A stretch of DNA of 64,000 nucleotides from Cannabis sativa. Its lineage: Eukaryota; Streptophyta; Magnoliopsida; Rosales; Cannabaceae. Positions 24,601 through 36,272 of the stretch are shown piece after piece. Location of the stretch: NCBI RefSeq assembly GCF_029168945.1, contig NC_083605.1, positions 74,790,969 through 74,854,968 of the forward strand, in the 5' to 3' direction. Each line of letters begins with the position of its first letter. The stretch's first letter is position 1. The notes below the pieces were generated by a model. It worked only from the letters and a program-made list of their open reading frames with translations. It did no database searches and was not told where the DNA came from. The position numbers and the translations under genes were made by a program.

Positions 24601-27600
24601 TCAGTTAAAGGAGGTATTTAGTGTTAAGGAAAGGGAATACTCATCTCTCTCTGAAACACATGAGACACATCGAAATGAAACATCATCCAAGCTAAAGGAA
24701 CTTGAGGCTCAAGTGACAGCCATGGAACTGGAGCTGCAGTCCATTAAAAATCAAAAGAGAGAGCTGGAAGTGCAGATTGAAAGCAAAGAAGCAGAAGCTA
24801 GCAAACTGGTTGAGGACAATGTAGGACTCCAAGCCCAAATCTCAGGACTTTCAATTGAGGTTCAGCAGGCTCAGGACACAATAAAAGAGCTATTGGCGGA
24901 ATCTAGTCAGTTGAAAGAGGTATTTAGTGTGAAGGAAAGGGAACATTCAACTCTCTCTGAGACGCATGAGACACATCGGAATGAAACATCAACTCGTATA
25001 CAGGAACTAGAGGCAAAAGTCTCAGGCCTGGAACTAGAGCTGCAGAGTAAAGAAACTGATGCAACACAACTGAGAGAGGAAAATGTAGTGCTACAAGCCC
25101 AAATTTCAGCACTTTCAAGTGAGATCCAACAAGCTCAGGACAAAATAAAAGAACTAGAGGCAGAATCTAGTCAGCTGAAGGAGGAATGTGGTGTGAAGGA
25201 AAGGGAATACTCAACTCTTTCAGAGACTCATGACACGCATCGGAATGAAACATTGGCTCGAATTAAGGAACTAGAGGCACAAGTGACAGGCCTGGAACTG
25301 GAGCTGCAGAATAAAGAGACTGATGCAACACAACTGAGAGAAGAAAATGTAGCATTACAAGCTCAGATTACAGGACTTTCAAATGAAATTCAACAGGCCC
25401 AGGAAAAAATTAAAGAAGTAGTGGCAGAATCAAGTCAGCTGAAGGAGGAATGTGGTGTGAAACAAAGGGAATATTTAACTCTGTCAGAGACTCATGACAC
25501 TCATCGAAATGAGACTTTGAATAGAATTAAGGAGTTGGAGGCACAGGTGGCAGGTCTAGTTATTGAGCTCGAATCCGTGAAAAGTCAGAAAAGCGATGCT
25601 GATATGCAGATAGAGAGTAAAGAAACTGAAGCAAAGCAACTAAGAGAGGACAATGAGAAGCAGCAGGTCCAAATTTCAGAAATTTCAAATGAAATCCAAC
25701 AGGCACAGGAGAGAATTGAAGTACTGTCAGTTGAAAAGAATCAATTGGAAGAGAAATTGGGTGAAAAGGAAAGGGAGTATTCAAGTCTCTCTGAGAAGCA
25801 CGAGTTACACGGAAATGAAAAATCAGCTCAAATTAAAGAATTGGAGGCTCAGGTGACACGCCTGGAACTGGAGCTGGAAACTGTGAGAGGTGAAAACAGA
25901 GATTTGGAAGTGAAGATAGAGAGTAAGGAAGCTGAAGCAACTCAACTTAGAGATGGAAATATGGAGCTGCAATCTCAAATTTCGAAACTGGAGTCGATGT
26001 CGAATGAGAGAGAAGATGAGCTCTTAACTCTCACGAAGAAACTTGAGGACAACAACAATGAATCAACGTCTAGAACAGCAGATTTGACAACACAGATCAA
26101 TAATCTGCTAACAGATATGGATTCTTTGCGTGCTCATAAAGTTGAACTGGAACAGCAGATCCTATGTAAAGGTGATGAAGCATCAATTCAAGTCACTGGA
26201 TTATTGGATCAGGTGAATTCATTGCAGAAAGAACTGGAATCCCTCCACAGGCAGAAAAGCGATTTGGCATCGGAACTCGAGAGCAAGACTCAAGAGATAT
26301 CAGAGTTTTTGATACAGATACAAAATTTGAAAGAAGAGATCACAAGCAAGAGTCTGGATCAGCAGAGAATTTTGGAAGAGAAAGAAGGTTTAATTGCTGA
26401 AAGTCAGAATTTGGAGGTGAAGATTGAATCAGTTCGGAAACAGAATGATGAAATTGAGGAGCAAGTAAGAAGCAAAATCCATGAGAATGGTGAGTTGAGA
26501 GAACAACTCGTGGGGCTAAAGGACAGAATTTCGGAATTGGAGACAACTTTGGCTGAGAAAGAGAATGAAGCTTCAGCTCAGATAACAGCCTTGACAGCCC
26601 AAATTAGTGATCTGCAAAAGGAGTTGGATTCTGTCCAAGCTCACAAGCAAGAGCTTTCAGAAAGATTAACCGAAATGGAGAATCACAAGCTCGAATTATC
26701 GAGCTCAATCGCGGAACACCAGAGGATGCTGAAAGAAAGAGAAGAATCACATAACAATTTGAAGGAGGAACACACTCAAGTCCATGGTTGGTTTCATGAT
26801 TGCAAAGCAAAACTTGAAGTTGCAGAAAGGAAGATTGAAACAATGGCGGAAGAGTTCAGTCAAAAATTCGAATCCAAAGATGAAAGAGTAGTTGATATGG
26901 AAATGATGATTGAAGACTTGAGAGGAGAATTGGAAGTTAAAGAAGATGAACATCGTACTTTACAAGATAACATTAGAAACATCGAAGTCAAGCTACGTCT
27001 CTCAAACCAAAAACTCAGAATCACAGAACAGTTATTAACTGAAAAAGAAGAGAGTTTCAGAAATGCAGAAAAGAAATATCTTGAAGAGAAGAAAGAACTT
27101 GAAGAAAGAGTATCTACATTGTCCAAAGCCATAACAGCTCATCAAACAATGATCAAAGAAATATCCGAGAAAGCAAACAACACCATGATTGGACTCCAAA
27201 CAGTGATACATAAATTCGAAGAGGAATACAAAACCCATCTTGAATCAATCTCAGTAGTGTCGTACGACGTTGATTTGGCAAAGAATTGGATCAGAGAAAC
27301 AAACGAAGAAAAGGAGAAGCTGAAGAAGGAAGTGAATTACCTTAGTAGGCAACTTCAAGAGTCGAAACGACAAGAGTTGGAGTTATCAAACAAGGTGGAG
27401 AAATTAGAGGTAATAAAGATAAAGGGAGAAAGAGAAAAGGAGAATTTGGTTAGTAAAGTGGGAGAGTTAGAGAAAATGATGGAAGAGAAAAACAAAGGAA
27501 TTATGGGTTTGGGAGAAGAGAAGAGAGAAGCCATAAGACAACTCTGTGTTTGGATTGATTATCATAGAAGCAGATATGATTATCTCAAGGAAGCTATGTC

Positions 27601-27637
27601 CAAAACGACGACGTTGAGAGGCCAAAGGGCAGCCTAG
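21645..27637 (+). CDS. CIP1: COP1-interactive protein 1 (CIP1)
   Basis: Coding exons 21645-21738 and 21837-27637 join in phase to give 1964 residues. The N-terminus (MGRKRRVKDSIKSLFGNH, then FHKQYQSLYARYDNLTGEL and an acidic Ser/Asp tract) and the C-terminus (GEEKREAIRQLCVWIDYHRS...RGQRAA) match Arabidopsis CIP1 closely. The rest is continuous coiled coil. Residues about 350-1420 carry 11 tandem repeats, each opening with KEREYSTLSETHETHRNET. Most are 102 residues (306 bp) and two are 88. The conserved LRLSNQKLRITEQ block follows near residue 1720. CIP1 binds the coiled coil of COP1, the light-signalling E3 ligase, and has a fibrous, cytoskeleton-like location. The Arabidopsis protein is shorter, and most extra length here is repeats. 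A shorter paralogue lies immediately upstream in the same orientation. Confidence 0.95.
22797..25850 (+). repeat. 306-bp coding tandem repeat array in CIP1
   Basis: The marker GGGAATA (with variants) occurs at 22797, 23103, 23409, 23715, 24021, 24327, 24633, 24939, 25203, 25467 and 25773. Spacing is exactly 306 bp, except for two units of 264 bp. Units between 23409 and 24939 are the most alike. Confidence 0.95.
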
Positions 27638-29821
27638 TTGATTGGTGGTTGGTTCTCTCTTATGTTAATTCATTCTTGGTAAATTTTTATTATTATGTTG
27701 CTATAAATGCTTGCTTGCTTGGGTTGTTTTCTATTGTTTCAATTTTTTTTTACCTCTTTTTCAAGTTGAAAGTCGAAAGAGAAGTCAGTCAGTGTGGTTT
27801 TGTGTAAATTTTTAGAACTAGTAAGGAAACAAAACAAAAAAACCTCATATCATATCATATTTTATATATATGGATGGGTTTGTTTCAAATTTTGCTTTGC
27901 TAGTTTTGGTTATGGCTAATAAGACTACTACTGTTTCTACTGTACTTGATGTTAATAAATTTTTTGTTTTGTTAGATTGTGAGGTTTATAAGATACAACT
28001 TTCATCGTGTAAATAACTCTGGTTGTATGCATTAGTACGAAAATTGTTAGAGTTTTATCTCTTATAAAAGTGAACAATTATATAATAATATTAATGAGTA
28101 ACATTTTAGTTGTCATTGTGCTTGTTGAGTGTGTAACTAAAATTTCACATTGGTTAGAAATGAGAAAGACTATTGGTATATAAGGATGGACAATAATCGG
28201 ATCCCAAAATTTCTACACACCAACCAAATTCATCCAACACTTACCTAAATCAAACACAAATTTATCCCGTTTTAGTCTTAGAGATCGAACTGATTTCTGA
28301 CCATACTCCAACTGAGAGCCATCATCACTAATTCAATATGAAAATGTTGAACTTGTACAAACTACAATGGCAGAGATCTAAAATGCTCTTTGTACTTATA
28401 CCAGAAGAACAATCGCAGTTCTTCTCAACCCTGAGTACACACTTCGATTTCTTAGTCACAAAGAACTTGAACTCTCTCTCTCACTCTCTCTAACATTTAT
28501 AGTACAAGTTACATCTGAAATGAAATGGGACAAGAGCTATTTAATAAATAGTACTTATAACTATAGCTCATACAAATAACAAATTATTATGACTGAAGCT
28601 AAAAGAGCTAAATAGCTCAATTCCAACTAACTTAACCAATAATTAATTATGTTTGTTATTGTTTTGGAGGATTAATTTCTACGGTGCTGAAATTATACTC
28701 AATTCATCTTGGTTCAAGATTTAACTAAATATGTATTATTTATCTTCATATTAAATTGAGTAATGATATGTGCACCAAAATATTATATGTAGTAATTTGT
28801 TTTAACCAATCACTTTTACTTTAGATGAGATTTACAGGCGCTAACACGACCTTCAATCATTACTCAATTTGAAATAACGCTATAGTGCTCGATACTAATA
28901 TGAGATAACTTCTTGTCAATAATTAACAATTTTTTATAATATTTATTAATAGGTTTGGCCAAGTGGTTTGAAAACCTTACATAATCTATCAATTTTAGAA
29001 CCATAAGTGTATTAGGATTACAAATTTTATTATTTGTTGTTATGAATATTTATTATATATACATATAAAGAAATTATTTATTATAAAAGAATGATAATAA
29101 AAAAAAAATAAGTCTTGTGCAATGGCTAAGTTGCCAAATGTTTGGGCCAGCTATGATTATTAAATGAAAATGTGTAGAACTCGATACTTAAATATATTAA
29201 TAACGATACGACAAATTAGTGATACCAAGCACTTAGTATCCTTTAGCATTAGAGTAATGTTACGAGCATAATCAAATTACACATATTCTTACACAATGTT
29301 GTATTTCATTTTAGTTATAATGAGTTCAATTGAAAATTTTCACCCAACATTGAAATTTTCAAAACGAAACTGAAATGTAGATTGCCTAACAACATGGTTG
29401 ATGCAATGTTATTCAAATTGCTCATCAAAAGGAATTATCCTATAATCATTATCAATATCTGAACTTCAAAATTTATGGACTACAATAAAACAATAAATAA
29501 AAACACCATAACGATAGAGAATCAAACTAAATCACATTTATAAACCATAACCACAAAGTGTTTTTAACTAAGAATTCTCTTACATCCATCCACAACACAA
29601 ATGCATCTCACAGTGGATAATTTCCAAACCATTACTTATTATTTCCATGATGCAATAGCACAAGAATAACAGAAACCTAAAACAAAAAAAAGAATAAAGT
29701 TAAAAAGGGGTTTTAACTAAGGGCCACTTTTTTAAAGTTGGCTTCTACATTCTTGGTAAAAGAATTGACCAATTTACCTTCCCTATGAGAAAAAGATTAT
29801 CAAAATAGATGGATAGTTAAT
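27638..29821. other. Intergenic region between convergent CIP1 and ADNT1
   Basis: The first 300 bp is probably the CIP1 3' UTR. 28119-28200 resembles a decayed LTR start (TTCACATTGGTTAG followed by TATATAAGG), but no primer-binding site follows. Nothing else recognised. Confidence 0.45.
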
Positions 29822-32800
29822 TCAGTCAGATATCCTCATTTCAACTCCAAGAATGTCCTTAACCACCTCATAAGTAACAAATGCAATTGCTATAGATGGG
29901 ACCACCTGAAAAAAATTATTCCAAAGATAAAACAGATGAGAGATAATTTAATGATGTTTGGTATCGAAAGGTAATAGTTGCTATGTAAAATAATACAACC
30001 ACTTAAGTAGAATTCATTTCCAAAAGCTAGCCTAAGAAAAGAAGGTGCCCAAGTATTTATATACTATTACCTAATTTCATACTTGGTCAATAAATAGATA
30101 GCTTCTTCTGCAACGTCGGTCCCACTTCAGGCTACTACTTATTACAACTATTTAGGTGACGTTTGGTTTGAGATAATGAAATGAAATGGAATGGAATGGA
30201 AATGAGACAATTTTTATTCCATTCTTTTGTTTGGTTGATTTTTGAAGTATTGGTATGACTTTTCCATCATTTTGGTAGATGACTATTCCATTTTAAAATA
30301 AAAGGAATAACCATTCTAATGCAAAATAAAAAAAAAATTAATAACCTTTTTATCAATTTTTTAAAAACATTTTAAATTTGATTTCATTTCATTCCTTGTT
30401 ATTCCCATTTTCATTCCTATTTCTATATTTTCATTCCTCCTAACCAAATGTTTTAAGTAAAACTCACTCTTAAAAACTAGCCTAAGAAAGAAAGGTGCCC
30501 AAATAATTATATACTATTAACCAATTCCATGTTTGGTCAACATGTAAGTCAACTTGTGCTTGTTCACAAATCTAATGAGAACGATCAGAGCATTTTATTA
30601 TAACACATAGCATTGCTCAAATATGATTTTACTACCATGACTTTGTCTATTTTGATTACTAATTCTTTTAGATTTCGAGAATGTTGATCATGGAGTTAGA
30701 AAATCACCTTCACGGAATTGGGGACCAAGCCCTTGTACAGAGCTCCAAATCCTTCATACCGAACTGTTTTCCTGAATGCATCAACCATCCCGGTGTATTC
30801 AAGTGAGGGCTTGCCTTTCCCATCACCAGTTACGATTGAAGATGCATCTTTCCAACCCACCATCTGCATTCTTCGCCGAATAACATCCAGAGGGTAAGCA
30901 ATTGTCTGGCCAACGGTTCCAGCTGCAGCCCCACAAGCGAGTCTCGTTGTCACACTCAGCTCCCCAGAGTCATTAACTAATCCAAATGGTTTAGTTTTGA
31001 CCAGATAATCTTTTAAGGATTCATAGACAGCAAAGTTGAGACCAACATATGGTACCTTAATGACAAGTCAAAAGATTGATAAAGTAGTAGAAGACTAGAT
31101 AATTTGTACAGAAAACTTTCAGATTAATAAAAATTTTACTTACAACTCCTATGACAGAAGGTAGCCAGCCCCTATATAATGCCCGAAAACCTTCTTCCCG
31201 AAGAACTGTTGAAAGAGCGTGGAAGATTCCTCTGTACTGGTGAGGTGATTTTTCTGTCTGGTCAAAATATAGGCCAAAAATGAATTAATCCACCAAAAAA
31301 GAAAATTCCTTTACAGTAACGGAATGAATTCATATTCAATCTCATAGCAAAGTTCTATATGTGAAAATGATACCTGGACAGTCAGTCGACCTCGTACCAT
31401 ATCCATTGGGTAAGTTGCCGACATGGCTATAATTCCAGCACAGGCACCAGCTCCAAGCCGTAAAAGAGGTGTCAGTTGAGCCTCTTCTGCAAGAACAAAA
31501 GAATCATTCTAACAATTAAAAAGTCACTTAATACTTCAAAATTTATATAAAAGCAGATAAGTACAATACAACAAAGCACCACCTGTAATGACACTATAAC
31601 AATATAACACACTTTAAGAACCATATCATGAAGTGCCTTCAAACCATATGACATTTACTAGCAATAAAAAATTAATAAATTCACAGGTTTAGCTCATTCA
31701 TATGAAGAGCATGAAATTATTCATACCATTTCCAGTTTGCTGCCGGTAAAACCATAAAATGCTCCTGTTAAGCAAAAAGTTAAGAAATAAAAAATAAAAT
31801 ACAGCCTTAAATACAAATACGTACAATGAACATATGATATTTCAAAGAGGGAAATGAACCAAAGAGACAAGCAGAAACTCACTTAGATGCCTGCTCGTAG
31901 CTATAGAATTTTACAGCAGAGTTTGGAACAATGCGAGCACAATTAGTACCATTGCCTTTAAACAATCCTCTGAGTCCTTCAGTTCTCCATATATACTTCA
32001 ACCCCTGAACTGTTCCATTGTATTTGATACTGTGAGGATTTTGTACCTGCATAACCCGAATGCAAATAAATTTACACTAGCTTAATTTAAACATGACCAT
32101 ATTATGAAATCCCATTGTATCAATGGTAAAGAATTAAAAACTAGCCTTGTTACTTCACTGTGCTCAACTCCAAAATCACATTAAATCTCATCATAACTGC
32201 CCTCTACATAATAAATTTTAGTCCAATGGGTGGTCACTGATTCTATGGTATCTAAAACTAAATTAAAAATATTCTGACACTCTAGTAATTAGAGCTTTTA
32301 ACAATGAAACTCCCCCAATTTCCAGTCTAAAGCTAGAAGAGAAAACCTGGAGCAAAATTTTTAATCTTTCCAATGGAGCAACAGCAGTGCGTGACCTACA
32401 TCAGCCAAGTTGATAAAACATTTAGATAACAATGAAAAACTTCACCCTTAAATTCACAGACCTAAGTAATACAATACCAACATAAAATGCAACTTTGATT
32501 ATCAAATACCCGAAAATTCGCCAAATTAACAATATGAAAATGTTAAATTGACAAAATTACATTGAATTTGAATGGTTGCACAGTGTAAATTGATATTTGC
32601 AAAACAACTATTATGGTCGCATTAATTAGCTAAGAATTTTTCTTTAATTCTTCAAAGTATCCCAGATGAAAATCAATGACTGATCAAGTTAAAAAGGCAG
32701 AAAGCCACACAATTTACCCTAATTTTATTCATCAAAAATTCATCTTCCTCATTTTTAAAATATAGTTTAGTTTTTTACTCGAATAATCCAAATAGCTAAA

Positions 32801-33152
32801 TCAAAAAACGAACCTTTGAATCAAAACCTAAACCATTTACCAAAAATTAAAATTCTCAAAAAGCAATCAAACAGTAGAATTTACAAACATAAAAACTTCA
32901 GAAAAACTAAATAATCAAAAATTCAAAATCAAAAACAAGATTAAAGAAAACTAAGAACAACACAAAAGATTAACAAAGAACTCACACTCCACCAGCGACA
33001 CCTCCAGCGATGAGAGACTTTCCAACGCTAATAAAAGCATGGCTAGGAGCCTTGACTCCTTCGCTAGCGTGCTTTGCCTCTTCGGCTAGGTTAACGATGG
33101 TGGTGACGGCAGACTCACTCGTCGTCTTAGTCACCGCATCTTCCGACGCCAT
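29822..33152 (-). CDS. ADNT1: Mitochondrial adenine nucleotide transporter ADNT1
   Basis: Eight exons, all with GT-AG borders and continuous phase: 33152-32986, 32395-32347, 32046-31883, 31764-31727, 31486-31374, 31257-31144, 31055-30708 and 29905-29822. They encode 358 residues (352 in Arabidopsis). The three carrier-family signatures are present: APLERLK, YPMDMVR and YPLDVIRRRMQM. The N-terminus MASEDAVTKTTSESAVTTI and C-terminus VVKDILGVEMRISD match ADNT1. The protein sits in the inner mitochondrial membrane and exchanges cytosolic AMP for matrix ADP or ATP, with most importance in heterotrophic tissue. The gene converges with CIP1. Intron 7 carries a MITE flanked by direct repeats. Confidence 0.96.
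30001..30545 (+). mobile_element. MITE flanked by about 90-bp direct repeats, in ADNT1 intron 7
   Basis: The MITE-like element at about 30160-30450 starts GTTTGGTTTGAG, ends CCTAACCAAATG and is rich in ATGGAATGG-type motifs. Outside it, 30001-30092 and 30450-30543 are direct repeats. Both contain TAGCCTAAGAAA, AGGTGCCCAA, TTATATACTATTA and TTGGTCAA. The repeats are too long for a target duplication. Confidence 0.65.
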
Positions 33153-35753
33153 TTCTTCCGAAACCTATATAAATAACAATGATGTGACTTAATTTCAGCA
33201 GCAAGTCAATAACGTCGCCGGAACCCTCACCGGGCAGATTCCGCCGGCGATCGGCGGAGTTTTCGGGGAATTTATCGGAGAATGTGTTCTCCCATTTGTA
33301 GGGAGATACGGCACCGTTTTATTGGTTTCAACGAAAATAATAAATAAAAAATTAAATTTTGTTGGGTGAGCCTTTTATACTTTGCCAAGTGTCGTTTCGA
33401 TAGGGACTTGTTTATAAATATTAATAATTAATTAATAGACTACAATTGATATCTTTAGCCTTTTCATTGTTCAAAGGGAATTATTGTTGTTTTAATTTTA
33501 AATTTGAAAATATCAACTTAAATAACAAATTTTTCAATTTAATACAAATCAATTTAATTTTGTTAAACAATGTCATAAATGTTAAAAGATATTAGTGTGT
33601 CTACCATAATTTAAAGATGTTAAATTGTTATTGGTGTAATTAAATTTTAGATTCCTTATAATTAAGACACACTTTTAGGTGGTGCTAGACACTACTTTTA
33701 TGAGTATTGCTATTAGACACTACTAGTGTCCAGCACCTTCTATTTGTAGTGCTTTATGATTGGTTAGCGATATTATTTAAAAGTTATTTTCTAAAGTTAT
33801 ATGAAACTCGATACTTTATTACACTAATAATAGTATGATATCGAGGATAATGCTATATACCAATGATATCTTTTAGCAATACTCTACTTTTATATAATAT
33901 GCACTCCTTAAAAGCCCTCTAAAAAGATTGTTTTAGTACATTCTTTTTTTTTTTTTACTTTATATACCTTGTAATTTATGTAAGATTATCTATACATTTT
34001 ACAAAATTTGAAATAGTTTATGGTGTCAAAAGTAAAATTTAATTAAATATTTTGTTGCAGATTAATTAGTTTTTTTTTTTTTTTTATACGCATGCATTCT
34101 TAGCAACGGTTCAAATCTTAATTTCTGTAAATTATTCAAAAAAAACTTAAAAGAATTTTATAGGTAATTTTAAATAAATACAAAATATATGGATATATTA
34201 TTATATATATATAAAAAAAATTAAAAAAATTTCTAAAATATCAAAATAAATAAATAGCGTACCAAAAAAACTAATTTAGGAAGTATACTACAAATTTTTC
34301 CAATATAATAATGGAAACGTTGTCCAACTATATTTACTAAAATTAAATAATAGACAAAAAGATATCATTTGTAAAATATTAATACCAATCTCTCATAATT
34401 TCATGTCATGCAAAAATTTATTTACATTATTACACGAATAGTATAAAAGGCATAAGTATTAATAGATACATAAAACAAAGCACTGAAATTTCATATTCAT
34501 TAATTTACTAAATTTGTGATCCAAAATGCCTTAGATTTTGTATAAATATATAAATATGCCAAAATAATATTTGAGATAAGATTATCCCAAAAACACATCA
34601 CTATCTAATTCCAAAGTGAAAGCTGAAATTGGTAAAGAATATTTATATACATTTAGATAATGGGTTTGGTCCACAAATTCTTTTTGAGATGCCTTTGTTA
34701 TTAGGCAACAAATATAATAATTAAAAAAGAAAAAAGAAAGTAGAGTCGTCAATTTCAATATATTTATCTAATATAAGTTATTATCATTATATATTGAGAC
34801 ACAAGTAAATCAATACTAGCCACAAAAAGTAAATGAGTTAAGGGTGTATACTAGACTAAATTTAGTATTTTTGGGTTTATTTAGATATCATTTAATTATA
34901 TATTAGATATTAAATTTTACCATCTGATCTCATTTAATTAATTTAAATCATCCAATCAATTTAATATTAGATCGAATCCATTTAATATTTTAGATCTAAT
35001 ATATATTGGATGAATCTAATCTAATTTAATAAATATTAGATGGATCTGATCTAATACAAAGATTTATATTCATTGGATGGAACCAATCTAATCTAATATT
35101 TATCAAATTGATTTGATTCAATTGAGTATATAGCATTGGATTGGATCAGTTGGAGAAATTCAACATCCAATGTATAATTAGATTGGACCTAAATGGATTG
35201 GATTGGTTAAAGAAATTCAACATCCAAGAAACAACTCGAACTGAGAGCTAATGAGAATTGACTAATTTATAATTTATATAATTATGGGTTAATAAAATTA
35301 ATGACTTAAAATATTGGATTAATACTTATGTTAATTAATTGTGCAAATATTTTCAAATTCACACTAAACACTATTGTAGTGTACAACCTCAATGGTTTCA
35401 TTCGTTTCATCTAGGAATAGTTTTATTCAGGTCACTATCCCAGTTCGACCCGACCAGTAATATTTATATCAGATCGGGCTAACCTGACCCGATGTATATA
35501 ATCATTTTTAAATCTAATTTTCTTCCAAATTTAAAATTTTCCCAATCTTAAATTGTATCCGTGACTTGTGAGAAACTCAGAAGTGTGAACAATTCTAAAT
35601 TTTCGTAGACATATTTATTAGAAGTCAGGATTTGTAATTTTGTCGCTCATGGTTAAGTGGGCATTTACTTACAAATTATTTAGTGATATTTCACTATCCA
35701 CAATCCCATTACACATATTATGTAATAATCGTGAGATCTACTTATTATATATT
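33153..35753. other. AT-rich intergenic region upstream of ADNT1
   Basis: 33153-33330 is GC-richer and probably the ADNT1 promoter and leader. 34880-35240 is a repeat made of variants of ATCTAATCTAAT and GGATTGGATT, facing both ways, likely a decayed MITE. 35430-35500 contains GACCCGAC- and CTGACCCGAT-type motifs. No gene found. Confidence 0.5.
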
Positions 35754-35814
35754 AATTTTTTTTCAAAAAAATAAGTTCAATTTTGTATTGAATGTGAGAA
35801 ACATAACAGTAGAG

Positions 35815-36272
35815 AGAGAGAGAGAGAGCTTTAGAGAGAGAGAGCTTTAGAGGGTCGAGTGTGTGTTTTTTTGAGCACAAGAACTAAGTGTGTTGATTGT
35901 AAAGTTCTTGGACAAACTTTGTACTGGTTTATTGAGATTGAATAAAGATTTTCAATGCCCGTGTGGCTAAGAAGCTGTGACTAAATCGGAGTTGCAAAGC
36001 CTTTGGTGGAACCATATCCTCTCAGCCGGAGTATTTGACGATGCTTGCTGCCATCGTCGGAGCTTCAAGCTTGCTTTATCGCCAGATCTGAGCTTCAACA
36101 ACTCGGAGTTTGACGACGCTCACTGCCATCTACAGAGTTCGAAGCTTGCTTCTATGGCCTAACCTCGATGCTAACGGGTGGAGTTTAAATGCCGATTTGG
36201 TGGTCTGATTATCACCACCTGTAGTGAAAGAGAGAGCTACAGATTATCACCTCGGTGCTAACAGGTCTGTTT
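35815..36272 (+). repeat. LINE 5' UTR with GA tract and internal duplication
   Basis: 35815-35850 is a run of GA repeats broken by CTTTAGAG. Two similar segments lie about 80 bp apart (36028-36075 and 36108-36156). Both contain GACGATGCTTGCTGCCATC or GACGACGCTCACTGCCATC and AAGCTTGCTT. This may be a regulatory monomer array. Confidence 0.6.

Noticed and set aside
22797..25850. Regularly spaced repeats, considered as a CRISPR-like array
   Set aside because: The whole 306-bp unit is conserved coding sequence in a plant gene. There are no short repeats with unique spacers.
22087..27238. Many antisense and out-of-frame ORFs across CIP1
   Set aside because: Shadows of the repetitive, well-conserved CIP1 frame.
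28119..28200. LTR-like sequence similar to the TRIM at 16283
   Set aside because: Only a short similarity and no primer-binding site, so not listed as an element.
28950..29000. tRNA-like start (GGCCAAGTGGTTTGAAAACC)
   Set aside because: No matching acceptor stem, anticodon arm or T-loop follows.
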